DNA of 64,000 bases from Burkholderia ubonensis (GCF_001718695.1 NZ_CP013422.1:186001-250000), one strand, 5' to 3'. Positions 18,412 through 27,596 are shown, counted from the first letter of the stretch. A program made the numbers and translations. The notes: generated from the letters alone by a model not told the origin.

Positions 18412-18695
18412 TGGCCGTCCCTCTCGTGTGTCGAGTGATGACTCGTGTTCGAGGGGCTGCTGGAGGTTGCCTCGCGCTTCGAGCTGGGGCGTGCCGGCGT
18501 GACGGCCCGATTTGCCTGTTGCCAGGTGGGCGCCTCACCGTCTTCGTACGGCTGGTAATCGTCAAATGCCGACGGGGCGGCAACGGCCGGGACCGACGCT
18601 ACCGCGTCTGACGGGTCGGGAACGGACGTCGTAGCGAGGACGAGCGTCGGCAATGCTGCCGCCGCGCCGAGCAGCGCTGCAGATAGGATTCGCAT
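18408..18695 (-). CDS. Small exported protein of the copper operon
   Basis: 95-residue protein with a signal peptide (MRILSAALLGAAAALPTLVLA) and a low-complexity Pro/Ser/Ala tail containing FDDYQPYEDGEAPTWQQANRAV. It overlaps the outer-membrane gene by four bases (ATGA), so it is translated with it. No family recognised and no obvious metal ligands apart from two His near the C-terminus. Confidence 0.75.
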   Translation of the reverse strand: MRILSAALLGAAAALPTLVLATTSVPDPSDAVASVPAVAAPSAFDDYQPYEDGEAPTWQQANRAVTPARPSSKREATSSSPSNTSHHSTHERDGQ

Positions 18696-18783
18696 GTTTT
18701 TTCTCGTCGAATGTCAGCCGGGCGGCCGGAACGCGCCGCCAAAGCGAGATGAACGCCGCAGCACACACGCTGCGACGCGAAGC

Positions 18784-19206
18784 TCAGACGAGAAGGATTC
18801 GGGGAGGCCGCTCGATGCCAGCGGTCAGAAATGACGCGGCTGCGGTAGAAGAGGAAGGGAAGACAGCGGTGAGTGCGGAATCGAACGACCGCGCGACCGA
18901 CGGCGCGGTTGGCAATCCAGCGCCGACGCAACACGACACGCAGGTCGAGCACGAGTGCGCGTGGTGGGTATCTGCCAGACTGTGCTGGTGCGTGCCGTGG
19001 TCAGCTGCCGCGTGTACGTCGGCCGCTTCATGGTACTGCTCGGCAAGCGGTTGCCCGGCGCCAGTGGCGAACTCGACGTCTTCGTCCGCATGTGCCGCCG
19101 CGCACTGCATTGCAATCGCAGCGAACGACTGAACCGGAAGGCTCAGTGCGAGGAACAGAACGAGGAAGAGTTTGCGCCAGTACGACATGGGGCAAAAGTC
19201 TAGCAT
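18784..19206 (-). CDS. CzcI/DUF2946-like metal-associated exported protein
   Basis: 140-residue protein (134 if the ATG at 19188 is used). N-terminal signal (YWRKLFLVLFLALSLPVQSFA), then a His-rich stretch (HAAADHGTHQHSLADTHHAH) and a CSTCVSCC cluster: the composition of CzcI-like proteins found at the head of heavy-metal operons. It is first gene of the seven-gene copper run. Start choice is uncertain because neither ATG has a clear ribosome-binding site. Role as metal sponge or regulator is inference. Confidence 0.75.
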   Translation of the reverse strand: MLDFCPMSYWRKLFLVLFLALSLPVQSFAAIAMQCAAAHADEDVEFATGAGQPLAEQYHEAADVHAAADHGTHQHSLADTHHAHSCSTCVSCCVGAGLPTAPSVARSFDSALTAVFPSSSTAAASFLTAGIERPPRILLV

Positions 19207-19226
19207 GACGTGACGCGCGTTGCGAT

Positions 19227-19243
19227 GTCGTCATCGTGACGAC
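19227..19243. promoter_or_regulatory. Inverted repeat upstream of the copper operon
   Basis: GTCGTCA and TGACGAC, perfect 7-bp arms with a 3-base spacer, 21 bp before the first gene of the long copper run. It could bind a copper two-component regulator (CopR type) or another repressor; the sequence alone does not say. Confidence 0.4.
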
Positions 19244-19344
19244 GCGTAGCGGCATCCGCGAACCGACATGTCGTCGCCGGCGGGAGCGGCATGCGCTTCC
19301 TTAGCCGGTCACAGGTCGCGCCGCGTTATCGAATTGGCGGCAGG

Positions 19345-19842
19345 TCACATCACGACGGGCTTACTGGATAACTCGTCCTGAGGAGGACGGCGAGACGGGT
19401 AATGTTTCTTGAGCAGTTCGGTGACGAGCTCAATCCCGTGTATCGAGCCAGACTCGAAGCTGCCAGCCTTGAATGCGGTTTCCATGGTGCGGCAGACCAC
19501 TTCCCATTCTTCACTTGTGACGCGCGAATGGATGCCTCGGTCCGCGACAATCTCGACGTCCCGGTCGGCCAGCAGCAAGTAGATGAGCACGCCGTTGTTG
19601 TGCTCGGTGTCCCAGACCCGAAGCTCCGAGAACACGTCAATCGCGCGCTCGCGGGCGGTCTGTCCTCGAAGCAACGCGGCGCTATGCAATGCGCCCTCTA
19701 CCGCGAAGCGCAGCTGGCCCGCGTGCGCGACGTGGCTCGCCTTTACCGCTGCCTCGATCTTCGCCAGCGTCGGTTTCGGGAAGGCGGCGTTGACCCGCCA
19801 TTTCGTCATGAGCAGGTGCCGGATAACGCGTCGGAAATCCAT
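19345..19842 (-). CDS. TPM-domain (YgcG-family) protein, short form
   Basis: 165-residue protein with a TPM phosphatase-type domain (AAFPKPTLAKIEAAVKASHVAHAGQLRFAVEG ... VWDTEHNNGVLIYLLLADRDVEIVADRGI) and no obvious signal or anchor. TPM domains handle phosphate-ester or membrane-repair roles that are poorly defined. ATG at 19842 has GGAG about 9 bases upstream, inside the end of the preceding TPM gene, which it follows by two bases. Third gene of a lemA-TPM-TPM unit. Confidence 0.85.
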   Translation of the reverse strand: MDFRRVIRHLLMTKWRVNAAFPKPTLAKIEAAVKASHVAHAGQLRFAVEGALHSAALLRGQTARERAIDVFSELRVWDTEHNNGVLIYLLLADRDVEIVADRGIHSRVTSEEWEVVCRTMETAFKAGSFESGSIHGIELVTELLKKHYPSRRPPQDELSSKPVVM

Positions 19843-19844
19843 GA

Positions 19845-20684
19845 TTACCATCTCCCCGACGCGCCACCGCCACCAAAGCCACCGCCGCCGCCGCGAAAGA
19901 TGTCTCTTCCAGAACCTTGCCCCCCTGAATGTCCGCCGATGTAGGGGCCGCCGACGCGCATCCCCATCCCGGCGCCAATCAACGTGAATACAAGGGAAAT
20001 GGCGCCGGCGACGATGGCGACGAGAACCGCGCCCGACAATAGCCACGCGACGAATCCAACTGCGCTTCCGGTGATGACGGCTCCGGCCAGTCTGCCGAAG
20101 AGGGTTCTCAGCACACCGCCCGCCACAATCGTCAGCACGAACAACACCGGCAATAGACTGCCGGCGCCTGGCCCCGGAGATTGGCGGGGAGCCGGAAGTG
20201 GTTCCCCATCCACCACGCGCATGATGCCGTCCACGCCGGCCGATACGCCGCCGTAGAAATCGCCCTGCCGGAATCGTGGGACGATGATGTCCTCGATGAT
20301 GCGGTTGCTCGTGGCGTCCGTGAGCACACCCTCCAGGCCATAGCCGACTTCGATACGCAGCGTCCGGTCGTTTTTGGCGATGATGAGCAGAACGCCGTCG
20401 TCCACGCGCGTCCGCCCGAGCTTCCATTGTTCGACGACGCGGATCGAGTACTGCTCGATGGTCTCGGGTTGCGTCGTCGGTACGATGAGCACCGCAATCT
20501 GGCTTCCCTTGCGTGCTTCGTAATCCTTCAGCGATTGCTCCAGCGTGCTGCGCTGTTCATCGGACAGCGTGCCCGTCGCGTCGGTCACGCGCGCGGAGAG
20601 CGCCGGTACAGGCTGCGCCGTCTGACCGACGGCGTTGCTCCACCAAAACAGCACGGCCAAGGCGACCAGCGCCGCGCGAACCAT
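19845..20684 (-). CDS. TPM-domain membrane protein (YgcG family)
   Basis: 279 residues: signal peptide (ending NAVGQ), TPM domain at about residues 30-150 (VTDATGTLSDEQRSTLEQSL ... VDDGVLLIIAKNDRTLRIEVGYGLEGVLTDA), hydrophobic segments, and a Gly-rich C-terminus ending GGGGGFGGGGASGRW as in many YgcG proteins. A TTG at 20690 could also start it, but ATG at 20684 is preferred. It overlaps with the end of lemA, consistent with the widespread LemA-YgcG gene pair. Confidence 0.9.
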   Translation of the reverse strand: MVRAALVALAVLFWWSNAVGQTAQPVPALSARVTDATGTLSDEQRSTLEQSLKDYEARKGSQIAVLIVPTTQPETIEQYSIRVVEQWKLGRTRVDDGVLLIIAKNDRTLRIEVGYGLEGVLTDATSNRIIEDIIVPRFRQGDFYGGVSAGVDGIMRVVDGEPLPAPRQSPGPGAGSLLPVLFVLTIVAGGVLRTLFGRLAGAVITGSAVGFVAWLLSGAVLVAIVAGAISLVFTLIGAGMGMRVGGPYIGGHSGGQGSGRDIFRGGGGGFGGGGASGRW

Positions 20685-20686
20685 CT

Positions 20687-21328
20687 TCAATTTGCGGCTC
20701 CGCTCGCCGGCCCCGGCGCGGCACCAAAGTCCACCCGCGGCGGCTTGGCGATTTCCGCTTCGTTCGTGACGGCAAAGTTCGGCTTTTCCTTGTAGCCGAA
20801 CGCCATCGCGGTCAGATTGTTCGGGAACGAGCGAACCGTGATGTTGTAGTCCTGAACCGAGCGGATGTAGCGGTTCCGGGCGACGGCGATTCTGTTTTCG
20901 GTACCCTCGAGCTGGGCCTGGAGGTCACGAAAATTTGCGTCGGACTTCAGCTGCGGATAGTTTTCGGAAACCACGAGCAGCCGGGAAAGAGACGACGTCA
21001 GTTGTCCCTGGGCCGCCTCGAACTTTGCGAACGCGGCGGGGTCCGCCAGCAGTTCCGGCGTGGCGCGCATGGCGCCCACTTGCGCCCTGGCTTCGGTCAC
21101 CCGCGTTAGAACGTCTCTTTCCTGATTCGCGTATCCCTTCACCGTATTGACGAGGTTAGGGACAAGGTCGGCACGGCGCTGATACTGGTTCAGGACCTCG
21201 GACCAACTGGCCTTCACCTGCTCGTCTTGGGCCTGTATGGCGTTGTAGCCGCATCCGGACAGCATCACGATGCAGGCCGTCATCAACACCGCAAGACACG
21301 CGGCACGAAAAGTCGAAAAGCGTTGCAT
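20687..21328 (-). CDS. lemA: LemA family lipoprotein
   Basis: 213-residue LemA protein. Signal with lipobox LSGC (C26), then the conserved LemA helices: YNAIQAQDEQVKASWSEVLNQYQRRADLVPNLVNTVKGYA, and the ending YNITVRSFPNNLTAMAFGYKEKPNF. It heads the lemA-TPM-TPM operon. Function is not well defined; LemA/YgcG pairs are associated with envelope maintenance. Confidence 0.95.
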   Translation of the reverse strand: MQRFSTFRAACLAVLMTACIVMLSGCGYNAIQAQDEQVKASWSEVLNQYQRRADLVPNLVNTVKGYANQERDVLTRVTEARAQVGAMRATPELLADPAAFAKFEAAQGQLTSSLSRLLVVSENYPQLKSDANFRDLQAQLEGTENRIAVARNRYIRSVQDYNITVRSFPNNLTAMAFGYKEKPNFAVTNEAEIAKPPRVDFGAAPGPASGAAN

Positions 21329-21604
21329 GTCCTGCCCCCTTACGGCCGGTTGTGTCTGCTGAAACGATGCTAAGCGGCTCGCGTATGACGGGCTTGATTT
21401 GCGTCAATGGGGGGGCAGCCCGGCCTTGCGTGTCGACTTCGGATGGATGTCCGCCGCGACAGGCAGGAGGAACGCGACACGGACGCGCGATTCGGGCAAG
21501 TGTGGCGAGACTATGCGGCAGTCACACAGCGATTTTTTCGCGGTTGTTTGGTGACAAGGAATCATACGTTCACTGATTGCGACCGCCAAAACCCCCACCG
21601 CCCC

Positions 21605-23434
21605 TCACTCCACCGTCACCGATTTCGCCAGATTCCTCGGCTTATCAATATCCGTCCCTCGCGCAATCGCCGCGTGATACGCGAGCAACTGCATCGGCAC
21701 CGTATGCAGAATCGGCGACAGCGGCCCGTAGTACTCATTGAGCCGAATCACGTCGATCCCTTCACCCGGCGCCAGCCCGCAATCGACATCGGCAAACACG
21801 AACAGCCTGCCGTTGCGCGCGCTGACCTCATGCATGTTCGACCGCAGCTTCTCCAGCAGCATGTCGTTCGGCGCGACGGCAATCACCGGCATCTCGTTAC
21901 TCACCAACGCGAGCGGCCCGTGCTTAAGCTCGCCAGCCGGATACGCCTCCGCATGAATGTACGAAATCTCCTTCATCTTCAGCGCGCCTTCGAGCGCGAT
22001 CGGGTAATGCATCCCGCGCCCGAGGAACAGCATGTTGTCCCGGCGCGCGAGCAGCTCCGACCACCCGATGATCTGCGGCTCGAGCGCCAGCACTTTCGCG
22101 ATCGCATCCGGCAGGTGACGCAGCGCACGCAGATGCTGCTTCTCGTCGTCGTCGCTCAACCGGCCGCGCACCTGCGCGAGCGACAGCGCAAGCAGGAACA
22201 GCGCGACCAGCTGCGTGGTGAACGCCTTCGTCGACGCGACGCCGATCTCGATGCCCGCGCGCGTCACGAACTGTAATGCACACTCGCGCATCAGCGCGCT
22301 GGTGGCGACGTTGCAGATCGCGAGCGCATGCAGCATGCCCGCCTGCTTCGCCGCATGCACGGCGCCCAGCACGTCGGCCGTCTCGCCGCTTTGCGACACC
22401 GCGACGACGAGCGTCTTCGGGTTCGGCACGCTGTCGCGATAGCGGAACTCGCTGGCGATCTCGACGCTGGCCGGCACCTTCGCGAGGCGCTCGATCCAGT
22501 ACTTCGCGGTCAGCGCCGCGTGATAGCTGCCGCCGCATGCGAGCAGCAGCACCGAATCGACGTCGTTGAACACGCGCCACGCGTGGTCGCCGAACAGCTC
22601 CGGCATGATCGACGTGACGTCGAGCAGCGTGTCGGCCACCGCCTGCGGCTGCTCGAAGATCTCCTTCTGCATGTAGTAGCGGTACGCCCCGAGATCGGCT
22701 GCGCCGCTGTGCGCGGCCACGCGCTGCACGGCGCGCTCCACGCGCAGGCCGTTCGCATCGACGATCCAGTAGCGATGCAGCTGGACGTCGGCGACGTCGC
22801 CGTTCTCCAGATAGGCGATCCGGTCCGTGATGCCGGCCAGCGCGATCGCGTCGGACGCGAGGAAGTTCTCGCCGTCGCCGGCGCCGACCACGAGCGGCAT
22901 GCCGTTGCGCGCGCCGACGATGCGGTGCGGCTCGTCGCGGCACATCACCGCGATCGCGTAGCTGCCGCGCAGGCGCGTGACCGCGCGCCGGACTGCATCG
23001 AACAGGTCGCCGTCGTACAGGTGATCGATCAGGTGCGCGATCGCCTCGCTGTCGGTCTGGCTCGCGAACGCGTAGCCGTGCGCTTCGAGTTCCGCGCGCA
23101 GCGCGTCGCAGTTCTCGATGATGCCGTTGTGCGACAGCGCGATGCGCGCGTCGTCGTCGCCCGGCGAGAAATGCGGATGCGCGTTGAGCGTGACCGGCGC
23201 GCCGTGGGTCGCCCAGCGCGTATGCGCAATGCCGGTGTAGCCCGACAGCGCGCGCTCGGCGATCTCGCGCTGCAGGTTGGCGACGCGGTCGACGCTGCGC
23301 GCCCGCGCGAGCGCCCGGTCGCGGTACACGACGACGCCGCACGAGTCGTAGCCGCGGTATTCGAGCCGCTTCAGGCCGTCGACGAGATTCGGCAGGATGT
23401 CCCGCTGGGCCACCGCCCCGACGATTCCACACAT
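21605..23434 (-). CDS. glmS: Glutamine-fructose-6-phosphate aminotransferase (isomerizing)
   Basis: 609-residue GlmS, making glucosamine-6-phosphate for cell-wall and LPS precursors. MCGIVGAV gives the N-terminal nucleophile Cys; the glutaminase domain spans about residues 2-220 ([31 protein letters not shown]), and two SIS sugar domains follow ([18 protein letters not shown], ending [11 protein letters not shown]). Complete and full length. It is transcribed away from an Lrp/AsnC gene, with a pair of matching A/T-rich sites between them. Such arrangement suggests a regulated glmS copy rather than the glmU-linked housekeeping gene (inference). Confidence 0.97.
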   Translation of the reverse strand: MCGIVGAVAQRDILPNLVDGLKRLEYRGYDSCGVVVYRDRALARARSVDRVANLQREIAERALSGYTGIAHTRWATHGAPVTLNAHPHFSPGDDDARIALSHNGIIENCDALRAELEAHGYAFASQTDSEAIAHLIDHLYDGDLFDAVRRAVTRLRGSYAIAVMCRDEPHRIVGARNGMPLVVGAGDGENFLASDAIALAGITDRIAYLENGDVADVQLHRYWIVDANGLRVERAVQRVAAHSGAADLGAYRYYMQKEIFEQPQAVADTLLDVTSIMPELFGDHAWRVFNDVDSVLLLACGGSYHAALTAKYWIERLAKVPASVEIASEFRYRDSVPNPKTLVVAVSQSGETADVLGAVHAAKQAGMLHALAICNVATSALMRECALQFVTRAGIEIGVASTKAFTTQLVALFLLALSLAQVRGRLSDDDEKQHLRALRHLPDAIAKVLALEPQIIGWSELLARRDNMLFLGRGMHYPIALEGALKMKEISYIHAEAYPAGELKHGPLALVSNEMPVIAVAPNDMLLEKLRSNMHEVSARNGRLFVFADVDCGLAPGEGIDVIRLNEYYGPLSPILHTVPMQLLAYHAAIARGTDIDKPRNLAKSVTVE

Positions 23435-23493
23435 ATCGCGCTCCCTGAATACGTTGTCTGAGTCCGTGACCGCGATAGTAGAGGCAGCAAAAT

Positions 23494-23507
23494 GGAATTA
23501 AATTTCA
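23494..23507. promoter_or_regulatory. Lrp/AsnC-like site near glmS
   Basis: GGAATTAAATTTCA, which matches the reverse complement of the site at 23552-23565 at 13 of 14 positions. The A/T-rich pair, 58 bp apart in the glmS-lrp gap, is a reasonable binding pair for the Lrp-type protein encoded next door. Confidence 0.55.
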
Positions 23508-23551
23508 AAATTGGCGTAATCCTGAAACGATGCGGCAATGCGGTAGGATGA

Positions 23552-23565
23552 TGAAATTAAATTCC
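23552..23565. promoter_or_regulatory. Lrp/AsnC-like site near the regulator gene
   Basis: TGAAATTAAATTCC, inverted partner of the site at 23494. It lies 26 bp before the Lrp/AsnC start codon, where binding would repress the regulator itself. Confidence 0.55.
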
Positions 23566-23590
23566 ACATCCATCTCGCAAGGAGCTGCCG

Positions 23591-24088
23591 ATGGCCGGCA
23601 TCACGCTCGACGATCTCGATCTCCGCATCCTCTCGATCCTGCAGGACGATGCATCGGTGTCGAACCTGGAGCTGGCCGAGCGTGCGCTGTCGTCGCCGCC
23701 GACCTGCCTGCGCCGGGTGCGCCGGCTGCGGGACGCCGGCGTGATCAGGCGGCAGATCGCGATCCTCGATCAGCAGATGATCGGCTCGGCGGTCACCGCG
23801 ATCATCGAGATCAGCCTCGACCGGCAGACGGCGGAGGACTACGACGCGTTCGAGCGCTACGTGTGCGCGGAACCGGCGGTCACGCAGTGCTACCGCGTGT
23901 CGCCGGGGCCGGACTTCGTCGTGATCGCCGATCTTGCGGACGTCGCCGACTACGACGCGTTCGCGAGACGGCTGTTTACCGGCGCGTCGAACGTCCGCAA
24001 CGTGCGGACGTTCTTCTCGACGCATCGCGCGAAGTTCGAGGCGAACGCGCGCGTCGCGCACGCAATGCGCAAGCGTCGCGACGATTGA
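23591..24088 (+). CDS. Lrp/AsnC-family transcriptional regulator
   Basis: 165-residue regulator. Helix-turn-helix at about residues 20-50 (LDDLDLRILSILQDDASVSNLELAERALSSPPTCLRRVRRLRDAGVI) and the RAM ligand domain (VTAIIEISLDRQT ... PGPDFVVIADLADVADYDAF). GGAGCTGCCG precedes the ATG. Divergent from glmS, with two matching sites between them, so it probably controls glmS and itself; effector unknown. Confidence 0.92.
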   Translation: MAGITLDDLDLRILSILQDDASVSNLELAERALSSPPTCLRRVRRLRDAGVIRRQIAILDQQMIGSAVTAIIEISLDRQTAEDYDAFERYVCAEPAVTQCYRVSPGPDFVVIADLADVADYDAFARRLFTGASNVRNVRTFFSTHRAKFEANARVAHAMRKRRDD

Positions 24089-24122
24089 CCCACGGCGGCG
24101 CGTCGCACGCGATCCGACGCCT

Positions 24123-24659
24123 TCAGAACGCGAACGCCTGCTGCGCCGCGTGTCGGTCACCGCGCACGAAGCGCGCGCCTTCGAGCGACAGCAGCGCGCG
24201 CTTCCTGTCGATGCCGCCCGCATAGCCGGTGAGGCTGCCCGTCGCACCGATGATGCGGTGGCACGGGACGATGATCGACACCGGATTGCGCCCGACCGCG
24301 CCGCCGACCGCGCGCGCCGCACTCATCGGCAACCCCAGGCGCTCGGTGACGTCGCCGTACGACACGAGTTCGCCGAACGGGATCGCGAGCAGTTGCTGCC
24401 AGACGCCACGCTGGAACGCGGTGCCGTTCAGCTGAAGCGGTACGGAGAAGGTGTGGCGCGTGCCGCCGAAATATTCGGCGACCTCGTCGGCGATGTGCCG
24501 CGCGAGCGATGAAGCGGCGACGTGCGCGTGCTCATCCGCGGCGATCGCGAGCGACGGATAGTATTTCTGGCCGACGAAGAACAGGCCGGTCAGCGCATCG
24601 TGCTCGATACGGACAGCGATGTCGCCGAGCGGGCTCGGGATCAGAAGCGCGGGAGTCAT
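24123..24659 (-). CDS. ogt: Methylated-DNA--[protein]-cysteine S-methyltransferase
   Basis: 178-residue suicide repair enzyme that removes O6-alkyl groups from guanine. The active-site motif IIVPCHRIIGATGSLTGYAGG gives C133; the helix-turn-helix region (GTAFQRGVWQQLLAIPFGELVSYGDVTERLG) precedes it. The length fits Ogt-type enzymes without the Ada sensor domain. Convergent with the Lrp gene. Confidence 0.94.
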   Translation of the reverse strand: MTPALLIPSPLGDIAVRIEHDALTGLFFVGQKYYPSLAIAADEHAHVAASSLARHIADEVAEYFGGTRHTFSVPLQLNGTAFQRGVWQQLLAIPFGELVSYGDVTERLGLPMSAARAVGGAVGRNPVSIIVPCHRIIGATGSLTGYAGGIDRKRALLSLEGARFVRGDRHAAQQAFAF

Positions 24660-25237
24660 CGCGAAGTTTCTCCTTGAGGGCGTTGGCTCGCGTAGCGCGG
24701 CATATGCACGCTATTGCGCGCCGCGGCGCCGGCAGCGAACGCATTCGGCGCGTTTACGCAGCGGACCATGTGGCGCTCCACCTAGGGCGACGATACGCAC
24801 ATCCGAACCCGCCGTTGAGGCAGCGATTGCGCGAAGGCATCGTGTCGTAGCAGACAGCGGAGCGGGATCGGCATACATCCGATGACTTTAAACGATCCGC
24901 AGCGCAGTTTCCGGCCGAACGCTGACTTGCGCATCCGCGCGCACGGGCTCCGTCACGACCCCGTTTCACCGCACGCGCATCGCGGAAAACGATTGATGTG
25001 CACTTTGCGAAACGGTCATCTCTTTTTGCGCGATCGAATTTGAGATGACTCATCGAAATCCCGGACTGACATCGCCCCGACCGGCGGCCTATGCTTGGAA
25101 AAACGTTTTCCACCCATCGGTGAAATAGCGGCTGCGCGATGCCTGCGCAGTTGCGGTTCGCCGCGGCGCCCGTCGCCGGTTACGGACTACGTATCGACAG
25201 TCGGCGCGACGGGCGCGGCCGCGCAACGGAGACATTC
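24660..25237. other. Intergenic region with LacI operator
   Basis: About 580 bp upstream of the hexuronate transporter gene. No convincing gene; it holds a LacI-type operator at 25096-25112 and presumably the transporter promoter. Reading frames here are short and family-less. Confidence 0.5.
25096..25112. promoter_or_regulatory. LacI-family operator upstream of the transporter
   Basis: TGGAAAA and TTTTCCA, perfect 7-base arms around ACG. Nearly the same sequence occurs at 27714-27731 before the uronate dehydrogenase gene. Purine-rich GGAAAACG..CGTTTTCC palindromes are typical for LacI regulators. Confidence 0.8.
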
Positions 25238-26527
25238 ATGCAATCTGCCGTCGTCGGCGTCGCGCGCGTCGCGAGCCGCTACCGCTGGGCCGTGTGCGGG
25301 CTGCTGTTCCTGGCCACCGTCATCAACTACATGGACCGCCAGATCCTCGGCCTGCTCGCGCCGATGCTCCAGCACGACATCGGCTGGACCCAGGTCCAGT
25401 ACGGCCGCATCGTGATGGCGTTTTCCGCGTTCTATGCGATCGGCCTGCTGGGCTTCGGCCGCGTGGTGGACTGGCTCGGCACGCGCGTGTCGTACGCGCT
25501 GGCGATGCTGTTCTGGAGCATCGCCGCGATGCTGCATGCGGCCGTCGGCTCGGTGACGGGCTTCGCGTTCGTGCGCGCGCTGCTCGGCATCGGCGAGGGC
25601 GGCAATTTCCCGGCGGCCATCAAGACCACGGCCGAATGGTTCCCGCGCCGCGAGCGCGCGCTCGCGACCGGCATCTTCAACTCGGGGGCGAACATCGGCG
25701 CGGTGTTCGCGCCGGCGATCATCCCGGCGATCGCGCTCGCCTACGGCTGGCGCGCGGCGTTCGTGATCGTCGGCGCGGTCGGCCTGCTGTGGCTGGTCGT
25801 ATGGCTCGCGTTCTACCGGCCCGCCGACCCGCAGGCGCTCAGCCGGGCGTTCGACGAGCCGCGCGACGAGGCCGAAGCGCTCGACGCCGCCAACGCGAAC
25901 GCCGGTGCGCCCGGCTGGGGCATGCTGCTGCGCAAGCGCGAAACGCGGGCGTTCCTGATCGGCAAGTTCCTGACCGATCCCGTCTGGTGGTTCTACCTGT
26001 TCTGGCTGCCGAAGTGGCTCAACGAGTCGCGCGGGATGGACATGCAGCACATCGGCCTGCCGCTCGTCTGCATCTATGCGCTCACGACCGTCGGCAGCAT
26101 CGGCGGCGGCTGGATCTCGTCGACGATGCTGCGCTCCGGCTGGAGCGTGAACGCCGCGCGCAAGACGGCGATGCTGATCTGCGCGTGCTGCGTGCTGCCG
26201 ATCGCGTTCGTCTCGCAGGTGCAGAACCTGTGGGCCGCGGTGCTGATCGTCGGGCTTGCCGCCGCCGCGCACCAGGGCTGGTCGGCGAACCTGTTCACGA
26301 CGGCGTCGGATATGTTTCCGCGCCGCGCGGTGGCGTCGGTGGTCGGCATCGGCGGGATGGCCGGCTCGATCGGCGGCGTGCTGTTCTCCGAGGTGATCGG
26401 CCAGGTGCTGCAGCGCACGGGCCACTACTGGGTGCTGTTCGCGATCGGCGCGCTCGCGTATCTGCTGGCGCTCTCGGTCATGCATGCGCTCACGCCGCGC
26501 ATGGCGCCCGCGAAGCTCGATGCCTGA
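25238..26527 (+). CDS. MFS hexuronate-type transporter (ACS family, ExuT-like)
   Basis: 429-residue inner-membrane symporter with twelve hydrophobic segments. The pattern INYMDRQILGLLAPMLQHDIGWT, RALLGIGEGGNFPAAIKTTAEWFPRRERALATGIFNSGANIGAVFAP and a late WWFYLFWLPKWL is that of the anion:cation symporters ExuT/GarP, which take up hexuronates or aldarates with protons. ATG at 25238 has GGAG 8 bases upstream. A LacI operator lies upstream and a LacI gene and uronate dehydrogenase gene follow, so uptake of galacturonate or glucuronate is the likely role. Confidence 0.9.
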   Translation: MQSAVVGVARVASRYRWAVCGLLFLATVINYMDRQILGLLAPMLQHDIGWTQVQYGRIVMAFSAFYAIGLLGFGRVVDWLGTRVSYALAMLFWSIAAMLHAAVGSVTGFAFVRALLGIGEGGNFPAAIKTTAEWFPRRERALATGIFNSGANIGAVFAPAIIPAIALAYGWRAAFVIVGAVGLLWLVVWLAFYRPADPQALSRAFDEPRDEAEALDAANANAGAPGWGMLLRKRETRAFLIGKFLTDPVWWFYLFWLPKWLNESRGMDMQHIGLPLVCIYALTTVGSIGGGWISSTMLRSGWSVNAARKTAMLICACCVLPIAFVSQVQNLWAAVLIVGLAAAAHQGWSANLFTTASDMFPRRAVASVVGIGGMAGSIGGVLFSEVIGQVLQRTGHYWVLFAIGALAYLLALSVMHALTPRMAPAKLDA

Positions 26528-26559
26528 ATTGATGCGCGAATTGATGCCTGCATTGATGC
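26524..26559. repeat. Three 12-bp imperfect tandem repeats at the end of the transporter gene
   Basis: CTGAATTGATGC, GCGAATTGATGC and CTGCATTGATGC in direct succession, beginning within the final Ala-stop of the transporter gene and running into the gap. A local slippage repeat; no function evident. Confidence 0.7.
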
Positions 26560-26603
26560 CTGATGCCGCGACCCGGGCCGTTCGCGGCCGCGCGCAGCCG
26601 TGT

Positions 26604-27596
26604 TCAGCGGCACGCGGCCGTCGAGCCCCTGACGATCAGCCGCGGCTCGAACGTCGAGTAGCCGGCGTCCGCGTGGCCGGCGAGCGCGTCGATCAGCTTC
26701 TGCATCGCGAGCTCGCCCATCTTCTCGCTCTGGATGTCGACGGTGGTCAGCGCGGGCGATGCGTATTCGCCGTAAGGCACGTTGTCGATGCCCGCGACCG
26801 ACACGTCCTGCGGCAGCCTGAAGCCGAGCGACGCGGCTTCCTTCATGAAGCCGAGCGCGATCAGGTCGTTGTAGCAGATCACGGCCTGCGGGCGCCGCGG
26901 CCCGAGCATCACGCGCGAGCACGCGCGTTCGCCGGCCTCGGCGGTCGGCGCGTGCGCGTCGTGCACGTCGAGCGTGAGCCCGGCTTCCGCGAGGCAGTCG
27001 CGCGCGCCCTGGATGCGCTCGTCGTTGATGCGCGCCTGCCCGAAGCCGAGGTACGCGATGTGCCGGTGGCCGAGATTCAGCAGATGGCGCGCGAGCATGT
27101 AGGTCGACAGCCGGCTGTCGATGCCGACGCCGGGAATCGGCAGGTCCGGGCTGCGCCGCAGCAGCACGAGCGGCTTGTGGAGGCCGAGCATCCAGCGCAG
27201 GCCCTCGTCGGGCGCGCGCGAGCTGACGATCAGCCCGTCGACGCGCGGCGCGAGCGCCTCGATCAGCGCGCGCTCGCGGGCCTGGTTCTCGTCGGTATCG
27301 ACGAGCAGCAGCGTGTAGTCGTGCTGGAGCGCGACCCGGTTCGCGCCTTTCACGACGTTCGTGAAGTGCGGATTGCTGATGTCGAGGATGACGAGGCCGA
27401 TGGTGCGCGTGCGCCCCGTGATCATCGACCGGGCGAGCGGGTTCGAGCGATAGCCGAGCTTGTCGATCGCGGCCTTGAGCCGCGCCTCGACCGTCGGCGA
27501 GAACCGCTGCGCGCCGTTCACGTACTTCGACACCGTCGCGACCGATACGCCCGCTTCGGCGGCGACGTCGCGAATCGTCGGGGAAACTTTTTTCAT
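26604..27596 (-). CDS. LacI-family repressor of the uronate genes
   Basis: 330-residue regulator: LacI helix-turn-helix and hinge at residues 5-60 (PTIRDVAAEAGVSVATVSKYVNGAQRFSP ... RSNPLARSM) and a sugar-binding core. ATG at 27596 fits the family start; no Shine-Dalgarno is apparent. It sits between the transporter and dehydrogenase genes, each preceded by the same operator, and a half-like copy (AACGTTTTC) lies just upstream of its own start. It probably represses all three genes until a uronate is present (inference). Confidence 0.93.
   Translation of the reverse strand: MKKVSPTIRDVAAEAGVSVATVSKYVNGAQRFSPTVEARLKAAIDKLGYRSNPLARSMITGRTRTIGLVILDISNPHFTNVVKGANRVALQHDYTLLLVDTDENQARERALIEALAPRVDGLIVSSRAPDEGLRWMLGLHKPLVLLRRSPDLPIPGVGIDSRLSTYMLARHLLNLGHRHIAYLGFGQARINDERIQGARDCLAEAGLTLDVHDAHAPTAEAGERACSRVMLGPRRPQAVICYNDLIALGFMKEAASLGFRLPQDVSVAGIDNVPYGEYASPALTTVDIQSEKMGELAMQKLIDALAGHADAGYSTFEPRLIVRGSTAACR

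Noticed and set aside
22328..23461. Long plus-strand frame opposite glmS
   Set aside because: glmS is complete on the other strand with all family motifs; the opposing frame has no family pattern.
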